This document shows, in pieces, positions 34,336 through 43,937 of a stretch of 64,000 bases of DNA (its first letter is position 1; every line of letters starts with the position of its first letter). This stretch comes from Stenotrophomonas maltophilia R551-3 (GTDB lineage: Bacteria; Pseudomonadota; Gammaproteobacteria; Xanthomonadales; Xanthomonadaceae): the NCBI RefSeq assembly GCF_000020665.1, contig NC_011071.1, positions 2,594,501 to 2,658,500 of the forward strand. The letters run 5' to 3'. The position numbers and the translations under genes are program-made. The notes beneath the pieces are model-generated. The model was not told where the DNA came from and ran no database searches. It saw nothing but the letters and a program-made list of their open reading frames with translations.

Positions 34336-37300
34336 ATGCGTGCCATGCATGGCCGCCCCTTCCCGTTCCTGCGTCGCCTGCCGACGCTGCTGACGTGCCT
34401 GCTGTTGTGGACCGCCCTGCCCGCCTTCGCCGTGCAGCGGCCAGCCGTGAACAGTGGATTGACCGGCTACGAGCACACCGCGTGGCGGGTCGGCCAGGGC
34501 GCACCCGGTGACATCTGGGACATCAGCCAGGACCGCGACGGTCTGTTGTGGCTGGCTACCGGTTCGGGCCTGTACCGTTTCGATGGACGCCGCTTCGAAC
34601 GGCAGGCGCCCCCCGTTGGCGGCCAGTTCCCGTCCACCAACATGGTCACGCTGGCGCATGCCGCCGACGGTGCCCTGTGGATCGGTTACTTCCAGGCAGG
34701 CATCAGCCAGTTCGCGCGCGGCCAGCTGCACAACTACGGCCGCGACCAGGGCGTGCCGGTCGGCGTGGTCCCACACTTCAGCCAGGACCGCGACGGCCGA
34801 CTGTGGGCGGCCATCAATGGTGGGCTACGCTGGTTTGACGGCCAGCGCTGGCAGCGGCTGCCCACTGGCACGGGGGTGCCGGAACACCGCGTGCAATGGG
34901 CGCTGCATGACAGCCACGGCACTTTCTGGGTGCTGGCCGACCTGAAAATCTGGAAGCGTGCCGCCGGCGCCACACGCTTCGAGGACACTGGCATTGCGGT
35001 CTCGCAGATGGCGACGCTGGCCGAGAGCCCGCAGGGCGACGTCTGGCTGGCCGATCGCGTACGCGGTGCTTCGCCGCTGGCCAACGCGCAGGGCCTGCTG
35101 CCGGACAGCGAACGCGAAGCGCGACGCCTCCCAGACCTGGTCGCCGCACGCCTGCAGTTCACTGCCGACGGCGCGCTGTGGGCCACGATGAGCCCGCATG
35201 GCGGTGTGGCCCGGATCACGTTCGACGGCGATCGCGCCGTGCGCATGGAGCGTTTCGATTCGCCGCACGGGCTGACCGCCACCTCGGCGGTGCCGATCAT
35301 CGTCGACCGCGAAGGCAATCTCTGGGTCGGCACCAACCTGGGCCTCAACCGCTTCCGTGCGCGCAGCGTGCACACGCTGGCGGTGGGGCCCAGTGATCCC
35401 TACCGCTCGCTGGTGCGGGCCAGCGATGGACGTGTGTACGGCTATGGCGAGGACCTCAAGCCGTACGATCTGCGCCGGCCGTTGCTGGAAGGCAGTGCCG
35501 CACAACTGCAGGTGGCCGCGCGCCGGGCACCCACGCCAATCTGGCAGTTCGATTGGATCAACCTCGCGCGCACGGTCGAAGGTCGCACCACGCTGATTCC
35601 ACTGCCCGCGCCGTTCACCGGGCAACCGCTGCATGCCCTGCTGTTCCCCGACGACAACCAAGCCTGGGTCTGCAGTGGCGAACGCGGCGTGCTGCATTAC
35701 CTGCACGGCCAGTGGCAGCGCGAAACGCGCCTGCCCGAACTGGCCTGCTCATCGCTGGCGCTGGATGCCAATGGCCAGCTGCTGCTCGGCTATGCCGACG
35801 GCCGGCTGCGCAGCATGAGCGCGACCCGCGTCAAGGCTGTCGATGCCAGCCACGGGCTGTCGGTCGGGCCGGTCACCGCGCTGCTGCACCACCAGGACCT
35901 GTTGCTGGTGGCCGGTGAGGCTGGACTGGCCGCTCGCCTCGGCAACGGCCGCTTCATGCCGGTCAACACTGACATGGCCGGCGTGCTGGAGGGCATCACT
36001 GGCATGGTCGCCGATGCACACGGGCACCTGTGGCTCAACGGCAGTCGTGGCCTGGTCCGCCTTGGGAGCGATCAGCTGCGACGGGCGCTGCGTACCGGGC
36101 AGCCGGTGACGCCACGCCTGTTCGATGCGGTGGATGGCATGCCGGGCATCGCCCTGCAGAGCGGACCGATCGCCACCGCTGCACTGGCCGATGACGGACT
36201 GCTGTGGCTGGCGACCAACCAGGGCTTGGCCTGGCTGGATACCACGCACTCGCATATCAACACCACGGCGCCCAGCGTACGCATCGGCGAAGTGCTGTAC
36301 GGCAGTGAGCACCAACCACTGCGTGACGGCCTGCGCCTGCCCGCTGGCACCAGCCAGCTGCAGATCGACTACGTGGCGTTGTCGCTGGCGCGTCCGGAGC
36401 GCAACCGCTACCGCTATCGACTGTCCGGCGTCGACGACGGTTGGCAGGATGCCGGCAGCAGCACGCGGGCGTACTACACCAACCTGGCACCCGGCAGTTA
36501 CCGCTTCGAGGTGGAAGCCGCCAACGAAGACGGCATCTGGAGCACTGCACCGGCCAGCCGCAGCTTCCGCATCGCGCCCACCTTCATGCAGACCGTCTGG
36601 TTCAAGCTGTTGTGCGCGGCGGCAATCCTGGCGCTGCTGGTTCTGGCAGTGCGCATCCGCAGCGGGCAGCTGGCCGCCCTGTTCCGCGCACGCCTGCAGG
36701 AACGACATGGCGAACGCGAGCGCATTGCCCGCGACCTGCACGATACCCTGCTGCAGGGCAGCCAGGGCCTGATCCTTCGCCTGCATGCGATCAGCCAGTC
36801 GCCACAGACATCCGAAACGGTGCGCGGCCAGCTGGAATCGGCAATGCAGCTTGCCGAGCGCAACCTGGCCGAGGGCCGCGAGCGGGTCAATGCACTGCGC
36901 GATGGCCCATTCGCCGGGCGCGACCTGGCCTCGGTACTGGCCGACGTGCATGCCGAGTACGCCGGCCAGGGCACCAATCCGCTACGCCTGACCGTGGAAG
37001 GTGCGCCGCCACCGCTGCAGGCCGACGCCGCCGAGGAAGTGTTCCTGATCGGCCGCGAAGCAATCCGCAACGCATTGCGTCACGCCGATGCCCGTGCCAT
37101 CGAGGTGGAGCTGTCCTACGGAGCGCGCTGCTTCCTGCTGCATGTGCGCGACGATGGCGTCGGCATTGCCGACGAGAACGCCGCCCGTGGCCACTGGGGC
37201 CTGCAGGGCATGCGTGAGCGCGCGCAGCGCCTCGGCGCGGACCTGCAGTTGTGGACCCGCCCCGGCCTGGGCACCGAGGTGGCGTTGTCGGTTCCCGCGC

Positions 37301-37365
37301 GGCGCCTGTATCACCGCGGCCCATCGCGTTGGCGCTGGCCCTGGAGTAAAGCAAACCATGACTGA
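34336..37365 (+). CDS. Hybrid-free propeller-type sensor histidine kinase (NarL/DesK-class)
   Basis: 1009 residues; a Met codon at 34345 is an equally good start. Signal peptide (LLTCLLLWTALPAFA), then a large periplasmic part of two-component-regulator propeller repeats (QDRDGLLWLATGSGLYRFDG; VDREGNLWVGTNLGLNRF), a Y_Y_Y domain (about residues 690-755), one membrane helix (about 755-775), a HisKA_3 domain with the phospho-acceptor His in RIARDLHDTLLQG (about 800) and an HATPase domain ending near 995. It senses an external signal, often a polysaccharide or nutrient in this class, and phosphorylates the regulator encoded next. Confidence 0.93.
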   Translation: MRAMHGRPFPFLRRLPTLLTCLLLWTALPAFAVQRPAVNSGLTGYEHTAWRVGQGAPGDIWDISQDRDGLLWLATGSGLYRFDGRRFERQAPPVGGQFPSTNMVTLAHAADGALWIGYFQAGISQFARGQLHNYGRDQGVPVGVVPHFSQDRDGRLWAAINGGLRWFDGQRWQRLPTGTGVPEHRVQWALHDSHGTFWVLADLKIWKRAAGATRFEDTGIAVSQMATLAESPQGDVWLADRVRGASPLANAQGLLPDSEREARRLPDLVAARLQFTADGALWATMSPHGGVARITFDGDRAVRMERFDSPHGLTATSAVPIIVDREGNLWVGTNLGLNRFRARSVHTLAVGPSDPYRSLVRASDGRVYGYGEDLKPYDLRRPLLEGSAAQLQVAARRAPTPIWQFDWINLARTVEGRTTLIPLPAPFTGQPLHALLFPDDNQAWVCSGERGVLHYLHGQWQRETRLPELACSSLALDANGQLLLGYADGRLRSMSATRVKAVDASHGLSVGPVTALLHHQDLLLVAGEAGLAARLGNGRFMPVNTDMAGVLEGITGMVADAHGHLWLNGSRGLVRLGSDQLRRALRTGQPVTPRLFDAVDGMPGIALQSGPIATAALADDGLLWLATNQGLAWLDTTHSHINTTAPSVRIGEVLYGSEHQPLRDGLRLPAGTSQLQIDYVALSLARPERNRYRYRLSGVDDGWQDAGSSTRAYYTNLAPGSYRFEVEAANEDGIWSTAPASRSFRIAPTFMQTVWFKLLCAAAILALLVLAVRIRSGQLAALFRARLQERHGERERIARDLHDTLLQGSQGLILRLHAISQSPQTSETVRGQLESAMQLAERNLAEGRERVNALRDGPFAGRDLASVLADVHAEYAGQGTNPLRLTVEGAPPPLQADAAEEVFLIGREAIRNALRHADARAIEVELSYGARCFLLHVRDDGVGIADENAARGHWGLQGMRERAQRLGADLQLWTRPGLGTEVALSVPARRLYHRGPSRWRWPWSKANHD

Positions 37366-38011
37366 GTCCCCTGCCCCGATCGGCGTGCTGGTGGTCGATG
37401 ACCATCCACTGCTGCGCGACGGCCTGGCCGCCCTGCTGGGCGCACAACCCGATCTGCGCCTGCTCGGCGAGGCCGCCGATGGCGAAGAGGCCATCGCCTG
37501 CTATCAGCGGCTGCAGCCCGACGTGGTGCTGATGGACCTGCAGATGCCGCGCCTGGATGGCGTGGAAGCCATCGTGCGGATCCGCGCGCTGGACCCGCGC
37601 GCGCGCATCATCGTGCTGACCACCTACCGTGGTGACGTACGCGCGGTCCGCGCGCTGCAGGCCGGCGCCAGCGCCTATCTGCTGAAGGACATGCTGCGCC
37701 ATGAGCTGGTCGATACGATCCGCATGGTCGCTGGCGGCCGCCGCGCACCGATTCCCCCGGCGGTGGCGGCCAGCATCGCCGCGCATGTGGTGGAAGACCG
37801 GTTGTCGCCGCGCGAAACCGAGGTACTGAGGCATGTGGCCGGCGGCCTGTCGAACAAGCGCATCGGCGAGCGCATGCAGATTTCCGAGCAGACAGTGAAG
37901 GCGCACATGAAGAGCCTGATGGACAAGCTGGGCGTGGGTGATCGCACGCATGCGGTGACCCAGGCGCTGCGGCGCGGGATCATCAGCCTGGACGACAGCG
38001 GTCACGATTAG
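37358..38011 (+). CDS. LuxR/NarL-type response regulator
   Basis: 217 residues. Receiver domain with acidic pair VVDDHP (about residue 14), phospho-acceptor Asp near 58 (VLMDLQMP), Thr and Lys (LTTYRG; AYLLKDM), then a LuxR helix-turn-helix (SPRETEVLRHVAGGLSNKRI, SEQTVKAHMKSLMDKLGV). The ATG overlaps the kinase stop by eight bases and GGAG lies upstream, so the pair is coupled. Likely targets include the divergent DoxX-like gene, but this is inference. Confidence 0.95.
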   Translation: MTESPAPIGVLVVDDHPLLRDGLAALLGAQPDLRLLGEAADGEEAIACYQRLQPDVVLMDLQMPRLDGVEAIVRIRALDPRARIIVLTTYRGDVRAVRALQAGASAYLLKDMLRHELVDTIRMVAGGRRAPIPPAVAASIAAHVVEDRLSPRETEVLRHVAGGLSNKRIGERMQISEQTVKAHMKSLMDKLGVGDRTHAVTQALRRGIISLDDSGHD

Positions 38012-38048
38012 GGAGTTGTTCGGCAGGGCTTGCAGCCCTGCACCTGCG

Positions 38049-38073
38049 GTAGTGCCGGCCGCTGGCCGGCAAC
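38049..38073 (+). repeat. SMAG-type (GTAG) hairpin repeat
   Basis: GTAG followed by TGCCGGCC-GCT-GGCCGGCA, an 8-bp perfect stem. The same hairpin occurs at 44834 and 62333. Confidence 0.85.
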
Positions 38074-38125
38074 CTCAACAGCAACGGCGAAAGCGGGGTT
38101 TCCGTGGGATGGCGGGGCGGTGTTG

Positions 38126-38173
38126 GTAGGTGTCGACCTTGGTCGACACGGTAGATCCAGGCCATGCGTGGAT
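38126..38173 (+). repeat. Two tandem GTAG hairpins
   Basis: GTAG plus GTGTCGACC-TT-GGTCGACAC (38126-38149), then GTAG plus an imperfect ATCCA/TGGAT stem (38151-38173). The rest of the 38012-38233 gap shows nothing else. Confidence 0.8.
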
Positions 38174-38233
38174 GAAGCTCAATCGGATCGGAATCGAACA
38201 TCTGGAAGGAAGAACAGGGGTCAGCACTTTCGG

Positions 38234-39550
38234 CTACAGCGCCTCGGCAAGGAACTCCAGCACCGCTGGCCCTACCTCTCGGTCCGCGCGGGCATGACCT
38301 TCGGCCGTGCCCCCCACTTCAATGTACGGGCCTACATCATGGCGATGGGTGGTCGGCTGCAGAAACGGGGTGATCAGATGCCCCGCATCTGAGTAGTACA
38401 GGAAACGGTCACGGTCACCACGCCCTGCGGCTGCAAGCCGACGCTGCGCAACAGCCAGCATCGTGCCTGAGTCACCCAGCCGATCGTCACCACCTCCGAT
38501 CCACAACGTGCGTGCAGCAATGTCCTCGATGGGCAGCATCGCGGTACGCAATGCCGGTTCCCACTGCGGCCCCGGTCTGCCCCAGTCAACCTCCTCGCGA
38601 TACGGCAGCCACGGCAGGGGTTCGCCCTGCCAGCTCAAGGGGGAACGGTCCACCGCTCGGAAATCGGCCGGGGCCACGTCACGGGCGATGCCACGAAACG
38701 GGGCTGGACTGCCTACCCAGGACACAGCGACGCGGAGCTCAGGCAGATGCACCGCCGTGGCCATGGTCACGATGCCGCCCCAGGAGCCTCCCATCAGCCC
38801 TACCCGCTGTGGATCCACCCGGGGATGGCGCTGCAGCCAGTGCACTGCGTCGCGTACGGTTTCCAACGGAACCTCGATCAGATCCTTGGGCACGCCCGGC
38901 CCGCGATACCACGCCACCGACACCGCGACATAGCCGTTGCTGGCCAGCCAGGCGGCATAGAGGTCGCCACCGTCGAATCCGCCTTCGGCACCGCCCAGCG
39001 TCACCAATGCTGGCGCCCGTGCATCAGCCTGCTGGCCCGATGGCAGGTACAGATGTGCTTCGCGGCCACCGATTTCGACCTGTTGCACCTGCACGCCCGG
39101 CAACATCAGATGGCGCTTCAGGGTCCGCCGTGCGACCACCGATCCTGCACGCTCCACCTCCAGTTCGAAGGCCTGTGACTGGAACCCCAAGCCGTCATCG
39201 GCGCGCTGCCACTGCACGGGAAGTGCGCTGGCTCTCCCTTCCTGTGGTTGCATCGACCAGATCAGCCCGCTCGCATCGACGCCTCGATAGCTGCCCTGCT
39301 CCGAGCCGCTGCGTGCGGTGTCGACCGTCCCCTGCGGGTCCGCGCGCAGTGCAGCCTGTGACTGCCAGCGCCGGCCCCGGCTGTCCCGCATCGACAACCG
39401 TAGTTGCACCACCTCGGCCGCCGCCAGTCCCTCAACCCTAATGGCTGGAATACGATCAGCGCGCCCCTGATGGTCATCGAAAATGACCCGCACATCAGCC
39501 AACGCAGGCAGCGCCAGCACGCCCAGCAACACACCCAAGCACCACCGCAT
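38234..39550 (-). CDS. Exported acyl-CoA thioesterase/BAAT-family hydrolase
   Basis: 438 residues with a signal peptide ending PALADV. Residues about 20-145 form a beta-sandwich like the N-terminal domain of acyl-CoA thioesterase/bile acid-CoA:amino acid N-acyltransferases, and residues about 160-435 an alpha/beta hydrolase with nucleophile Ser256 in GGSWGG, Asp355/356 in IGGGDDRLG and His391 in DAGHL. BAAT itself uses Cys; Ser is usual for the thioesterases. A periplasmic location for this family is unusual, so the real substrate may be an ester or antibiotic rather than a CoA thioester. Confidence 0.8.
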   Translation of the reverse strand: MRWCLGVLLGVLALPALADVRVIFDDHQGRADRIPAIRVEGLAAAEVVQLRLSMRDSRGRRWQSQAALRADPQGTVDTARSGSEQGSYRGVDASGLIWSMQPQEGRASALPVQWQRADDGLGFQSQAFELEVERAGSVVARRTLKRHLMLPGVQVQQVEIGGREAHLYLPSGQQADARAPALVTLGGAEGGFDGGDLYAAWLASNGYVAVSVAWYRGPGVPKDLIEVPLETVRDAVHWLQRHPRVDPQRVGLMGGSWGGIVTMATAVHLPELRVAVSWVGSPAPFRGIARDVAPADFRAVDRSPLSWQGEPLPWLPYREEVDWGRPGPQWEPALRTAMLPIEDIAARTLWIGGGDDRLGDSGTMLAVAQRRLAAAGRGDRDRFLYYSDAGHLITPFLQPTTHRHDVGPYIEVGGTAEGHARADREVGPAVLEFLAEAL

Positions 39551-39663
39551 CCGCGTGCTCCACCCTGATCTGGAAAGGCGCAGGGTGCACTGGCCGCAAC
39601 GACCGGATTGCGTACTTCGGCGACGATGGCACCAACCGTGCCGCTGCAGGCACCAGCCGTGTG

Positions 39664-40395
39664 TCAGGCGCGTGCCGCCAAGGCCGCCTCCAGCACCGGC
39701 CGGTAGCTGCGGCTCACCGGCAGCTGCACGCCATCGGCCAGTTCAAGCAGCGCATCACCGTTGTGGCGCTCGATCAGTGATCGCACCCGCAGCGGGTTGA
39801 CCAGCGCCGAGCGGTGCACGCGCAACAGTCCTCCATCCGCCAGCCGTTCGGCCAGCTGCGCCAGCGGCTCACGCAGCAGGTGCAGTCGCTGCCCCACGTG
39901 CACGCATGCGTAATGACCGGCCATGTCGATGTAGTCGATCTCCGCCAGCGGTACATACTGGACACCACCACTACCAGGCACCGCCAGGGTCTGCGCACCA
40001 TCCTCCGTACGCGGTGCCAGGCCTGCCAGGCGGCGCACGCGCTCGATCGCTTCACGCAACCGCTGCGCTGCCACCGGCTTGAGCAGATAGTCTGCGACGC
40101 CCAGTTCGAACGCGCGCAGCGCATGCTGCGGCAGCGCGGTCACGAAGATGGTGTGCGCGGCCAGCGCCGGCTGCTGCTGGGGCAACTCCCAGCCACGACC
40201 GTCGGGCAGGACCAGATCCAGCAGCAGCAGATCGAAACGGCGCCCCTGAAGCTGCTCGCGTGCCTGCGCGAGGGTGGCGGCTTCAGCATCGACCCTGACC
40301 TGCGGAATGCCCGCCAGCAACTGGCGCAGGCGGTCACGTGCCAGCGCCACGTCATCCACCAGCAGCACGCTCAGCGGACGCGTCACGCGATGCAC
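39664..40395 (-). CDS. LytTR-type response regulator
   Basis: 243 residues. Receiver domain with VLLVDDV at the N-terminus, phospho-acceptor Asp60 (LLLLDLVLP) and Lys near 109 (DYLLKPVAA), followed from about residue 140 by a LytTR DNA-binding domain (YIDMAGHYACVHVG, LLRVHRSALVNP). Partner of the histidine kinase encoded just upstream, whose 3' end it overlaps by 13 bases. Such pairs often control cell-envelope or nutrient genes. Confidence 0.93.
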   Translation of the reverse strand: MHRVTRPLSVLLVDDVALARDRLRQLLAGIPQVRVDAEAATLAQAREQLQGRRFDLLLLDLVLPDGRGWELPQQQPALAAHTIFVTALPQHALRAFELGVADYLLKPVAAQRLREAIERVRRLAGLAPRTEDGAQTLAVPGSGGVQYVPLAEIDYIDMAGHYACVHVGQRLHLLREPLAQLAERLADGGLLRVHRSALVNPLRVRSLIERHNGDALLELADGVQLPVSRSYRPVLEAALAARA

Positions 40396-41483
40396 TCCGG
40401 CAAGGTCACGCGTGCACGATAGCCGCCGCCCTCGCTGGCGGTCTGCAACCGGCCTCCCATCATCGCCAGGCGCCGCTGCAGTGCAGCCTGGCCAGTGCCC
40501 AGTCCATCGTTCGTGCCGGGACGCAGGCAGGGGTTGAACAGCACCACATCAAGCAGGCCGTCTTCCACTCCGGCCCATAGCTCGATCCGCAATGGCCCGT
40601 CCCCCGGCTGCCAGCCACTGTGCAACACCGCATTCTCGATCAACGGCTGCAGCAACAGACCGGGGACCGTACAGGCCAATGCAGCCGCGGTGGCCTGCAG
40701 ATGCAGATGCACCTCCTGATCGTGCAGCAGCGACTGCAGCGCGACATAGTCCTGTGCTGCGCCCAGTTCATCGGCAAAGCAGCGCTGCGACGGGCATTGC
40801 AGGGTATCGCGCAGCAGCGAGGACAGCTGCGCCAGTGCGGCATCCGCCGCGCGTGGACGTTGCAGTGCCAAACCGCCGATGGCGTTGAGCGCATTGAACA
40901 GGAAGTGGTGCTGCAGATGCTGGCGCAGCGCTGTTTCACGAGCCTGCTGCAGCACCTCTGACTGCGCCCTCAACCGCTGCAGTCCGGCCAGGCCATGGCC
41001 CACGCCCGCCACCGCAATGAAGGTCGGCAACGCAAACAGCGCGGTAATACCAATCGCGCGCAACACCTGCTGCAGTGCTGGCCAGGGTTGCCCCTGCCAC
41101 AGCTGCAGCAGCACATGGCCCAGGGTCCATCCCAATGCCGTCAACAGCGGAGTCAGCAGCAGGCACAGCGCCAACCATCCGGCCAGATGCCGGCGTCCAG
41201 ACAGTGGCCAGCGCCGGCACGCATCCCACAACAATGGCGTCGCCAGCATCCAGGGCAGCTCGGCGCCAAGGATGAACAACGCTGCCGGAATCAGACCGCC
41301 AGGCTGTTGGCTCAGGTGCACCGCCGGCACGGCGGTGGCGATCAACACCCCCCACAGGGCCAGCATCACCCAGTGTGGGCGTGGCAGCGGAAGCGGCGCC
41401 TCATGGGCTGGCAGCAGCAAGGCAGGCGAAACAGGCATGCACGGATTCGAACGGGAAACGGGCACCATGCTAGATGCCCGCAC
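40383..41483 (-). CDS. LytS/YehU-type sensor histidine kinase
   Basis: 366 residues if started at 41483; Met codons at 41468 and 41438 are alternatives and none has a good ribosome-binding site. Four membrane helices (about residues 38-165) with little periplasmic part, then a His_kinase domain with phospho-acceptor His193 in HHFLFNALNAIGG and an ATPase domain ending in GGYRARVTLPE. Works with the LytTR regulator that overlaps its end. The sensed signal is probably membrane-related. Confidence 0.9.
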   Translation of the reverse strand: MRASSMVPVSRSNPCMPVSPALLLPAHEAPLPLPRPHWVMLALWGVLIATAVPAVHLSQQPGGLIPAALFILGAELPWMLATPLLWDACRRWPLSGRRHLAGWLALCLLLTPLLTALGWTLGHVLLQLWQGQPWPALQQVLRAIGITALFALPTFIAVAGVGHGLAGLQRLRAQSEVLQQARETALRQHLQHHFLFNALNAIGGLALQRPRAADAALAQLSSLLRDTLQCPSQRCFADELGAAQDYVALQSLLHDQEVHLHLQATAAALACTVPGLLLQPLIENAVLHSGWQPGDGPLRIELWAGVEDGLLDVVLFNPCLRPGTNDGLGTGQAALQRRLAMMGGRLQTASEGGGYRARVTLPECIA

Positions 41484-41560
41484 CGAATCATTCCCGTGCC
41501 GGAAGCAAGGGGCTGTCCACTGCCACGGATCCGCATCGTGCCTGGATTCCGTTCGACGCT

Positions 41561-41599
41561 GGGGTCAGAGCCCTTCCCGGTCGGAAGGGATCCGACCCC
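41561..41599. repeat. Imperfect GGGGTC...GACCCC inverted repeat
   Basis: Arms 41561-41577 and 41583-41599 pair with three mismatches. It begins six bases past the stop of the minus-strand amidohydrolase and may serve as its terminator. Confidence 0.7.
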
Positions 41600-41604
41600 G
41601 CCGA

Positions 41605-43062
41605 TCATTGCGCCTTCGCCGCCTCGGCATTCCACGCTGCGACCCTGGCCTTGGTATCGGCCAGCATCTTGTCCAGCGCTGCACGGTCATACACGGTGCC
41701 ACGCAGAATCACGCTGTCGATCTTCTCGGTCGCCGCAATGTCCCGCAGCGGATTGGCGGTCAGCAGCACCAGATCGGCAGCCTTGCCCTGCGCCACACCA
41801 CCGTAGCGGTCCATCTGGCCGAACCAGGCCGGGCCGGAACGGGTCGCGGCAGACAGCGCCTGCGGAGCACTCAGGCCTTCCTTCACGAACAGCTGCAGCT
41901 CCTGGTGCAGGGCGATGCCCGGGAAGTTGAACGAGTTGAGGAAGCCTGCGTCCGTGCCGGCGATGATCGTCACGCCAGCTTCCTGCAGCATCGGCAGCAC
42001 CGCAGCCACCTGGTGGTATTGCGCGTGACGCGCTTCGATCTGCGCCGGCGTGGCCTTCGCCGCGCGGTCCACGCGCCACTGGTAGGTCGCACGCAGGCCC
42101 GGACCGATGTAGGCCAGGTACGGATCGTTGGCGTGGTCATCCTGGTCAAGGAAATCGAGGATGCGGCCCCCGTTGAGGGTCGGGGTCACGAATACGCCAC
42201 GCTTGGCGAAATCACGGTAGGCGTGCATCGCCGTGTCACGGTCGAAGCTGGCGTCAAGGCGGCGGTTGGCTTCGGCGCGGTCGATGCGGCCGGCACCGAA
42301 GTCGGCGGCGATCTGCGCTTCATCCTTGCTGCCTGCCTTGAATGCGTAGTCCAGATGCTCGATCGAGGCCAGGCCTGCATCGACCGCCTGTTCCACAGTC
42401 AGCGCCATCGGAATGTGACCCGAGGCCTTGAAGCCGGCCTTGCGCGCAGCACTGGCCGAGTACAGGAACAGCTCCGGCTTCAGCGTGCTGTCGGTGATCT
42501 TCACGAAATCAACCTTGTCGTGCTGCAGGCGGGCGATTGCCTTGTCGGCGTCCGCCTCGCTGCCCACTTCGATCGTGCCCTTCCAGACCGGCTTGATGCC
42601 TTCGATCTTCGCGCCGGAACTGAGCAGGCGCGGACCAAACAGCGTGCCCTTGGCGATCTCGCCGCGCCACTGCAGCACCTGCTCGGGCAGGTCGCCGGAG
42701 CAGTCACGCACGGTGGTGATGCCGTGCGCGATGTACAGCGGCAGCAGCGCCTTGTTCTCTTCAATCAGCGCCGGGCCACCACCGAAGTGCACGTGCATGT
42801 CCCACAGGCCCGGGATCAGGTACTTGCCCTTGGCATCGATCTGGCGGGCCGCGCTCCATTGGCTGCGCAGCTGCGCGTCCGGGCCGACGGCCACGATATC
42901 CTCGCCACGGATCACCACGCTCTGTCCGGCCAGGGTGCTGGCGTGCTCGACATCGACCACGGTGGCATTGCGGATCAGCAGGTCGGCGCGCTCGGCAGCA
43001 GACACCGACAGCGGCGCCACCGCAAGGAGGATGGCAAGGGACAACGGACGGGAACGGAACAT
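41605..43062 (-). CDS. Exported amidohydrolase (imidazolonepropionase-like)
   Basis: 485 residues. Start at 43062 has AGGA eight bases upstream; earlier in-frame Met codons lack one. Signal peptide ending SVSAAER. Metal motif LWDMHVHFGG (His90, His92), later AGFKASGHIP (His) and IEHLDYA, and the distal IIAGTDAGF, all as in metal-dependent amidohydrolases of the imidazolonepropionase/prolidase-like group. Likely a periplasmic peptidase or amidase. It follows the ankyrin lipoprotein gene with no real gap, so the two form an operon. Confidence 0.87.
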   Translation of the reverse strand: MFRSRPLSLAILLAVAPLSVSAAERADLLIRNATVVDVEHASTLAGQSVVIRGEDIVAVGPDAQLRSQWSAARQIDAKGKYLIPGLWDMHVHFGGGPALIEENKALLPLYIAHGITTVRDCSGDLPEQVLQWRGEIAKGTLFGPRLLSSGAKIEGIKPVWKGTIEVGSEADADKAIARLQHDKVDFVKITDSTLKPELFLYSASAARKAGFKASGHIPMALTVEQAVDAGLASIEHLDYAFKAGSKDEAQIAADFGAGRIDRAEANRRLDASFDRDTAMHAYRDFAKRGVFVTPTLNGGRILDFLDQDDHANDPYLAYIGPGLRATYQWRVDRAAKATPAQIEARHAQYHQVAAVLPMLQEAGVTIIAGTDAGFLNSFNFPGIALHQELQLFVKEGLSAPQALSAATRSGPAWFGQMDRYGGVAQGKAADLVLLTANPLRDIAATEKIDSVILRGTVYDRAALDKMLADTKARVAAWNAEAAKAQ

Positions 43063-43113
43063 GGACAGCATCCTGATGGGCACGCCCAGCGTGCGGGTGG
43101 AAGGGGTTTGCAT

Positions 43114-43815
43114 TCAGCGCACCGCGCCGTGCTGGCGCAGCAGGGTTTCAATTCCCGTATAGCCGCGCTGGCGCGCGTGGGCCAGCGGCGTTACGCCGTC
43201 GCCGTCGGCCAGCTCAGGGTCGGCACCTGCCTCCAGCAGCAGCTGCACGATCTGTACATGGCGCGCACCACCGTCACCCAGCAGGATTGCTTCCAGCAGC
43301 GCGGTCCAGTGCAGGCGGTTGACATGGTCCACAGCGACGCCGGCACGCAGCAGCGTGCGCACGGTGGCGACGTGGCCGCGCTCGGCGGCGGGAATCAAGG
43401 CGGTGCCGCCGTAGCGGTTGGTGCTGCGCAGGTCGGCGCCATGCGCCAGCGTCATCGCCAGGATCTCGTCCAGTCCACGCGCGCCGGCGTACAGGTAGGC
43501 GCTGTCCTGCATGGCGTCCTTGGCATTGACGTCGGCGCCGGCTTCGATCAGTTCACGCGCGGCGTCTACATTGTTGCCATGCGTGGCCAGCAGCAGCGCG
43601 GTACGGCCCTGGCCATCACGCGCCTCCAGCGTGGCGCCATCCTCGATCGCCTGTCGCAGCGCATCGGCATCGCCACGGCTGGCAGCATCGCGCAGGCGGC
43701 CATCGACGTCGGCTTTGGACGTTGCGGTGCAGGCCGGGGAGACCATGACCAGCAGGAACAACAGCAGCACGCGCGCTAACGGCGCAGGCCAGCCAGGGGA
43801 ACGATGGACGCGCAT
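43114..43815 (-). CDS. Ankyrin-repeat lipoprotein
   Basis: 233 residues. Hydrophobic N-terminus with lipobox-like VSPAC near residue 29. From about residue 38 five ankyrin repeats (DGQGRTALLLATHGNNVDAARELIEAGADVN; shorter forms follow) give a protein-binding solenoid. Likely periplasmic and membrane anchored. Its stop is 51 bases from the start of the amidohydrolase, so it may be an inhibitor or partner of that enzyme, in the way ankyrin proteins pair with catalases or effectors elsewhere; this is inference. Confidence 0.85.
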   Translation of the reverse strand: MRVHRSPGWPAPLARVLLLFLLVMVSPACTATSKADVDGRLRDAASRGDADALRQAIEDGATLEARDGQGRTALLLATHGNNVDAARELIEAGADVNAKDAMQDSAYLYAGARGLDEILAMTLAHGADLRSTNRYGGTALIPAAERGHVATVRTLLRAGVAVDHVNRLHWTALLEAILLGDGGARHVQIVQLLLEAGADPELADGDGVTPLAHARQRGYTGIETLLRQHGAVR

Positions 43816-43937
43816 GACGGTGTCTCCTCATGACCGTCGCCACGGAACGCCGTGCGACGGTAGCAACAGCCGGGCATTGCCGGCCCCTGCCCTGCATGGT
43901 AGAAGTCGGCCTGGGTATCCAGAAGTGAAATGTTCAA

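Noticed and set aside
40879..43779. A 966-codon + strand frame opposite the kinase, amidohydrolase and ankyrin genes
   Set aside because: Covers several real genes on the other strand and shows no protein-like features.
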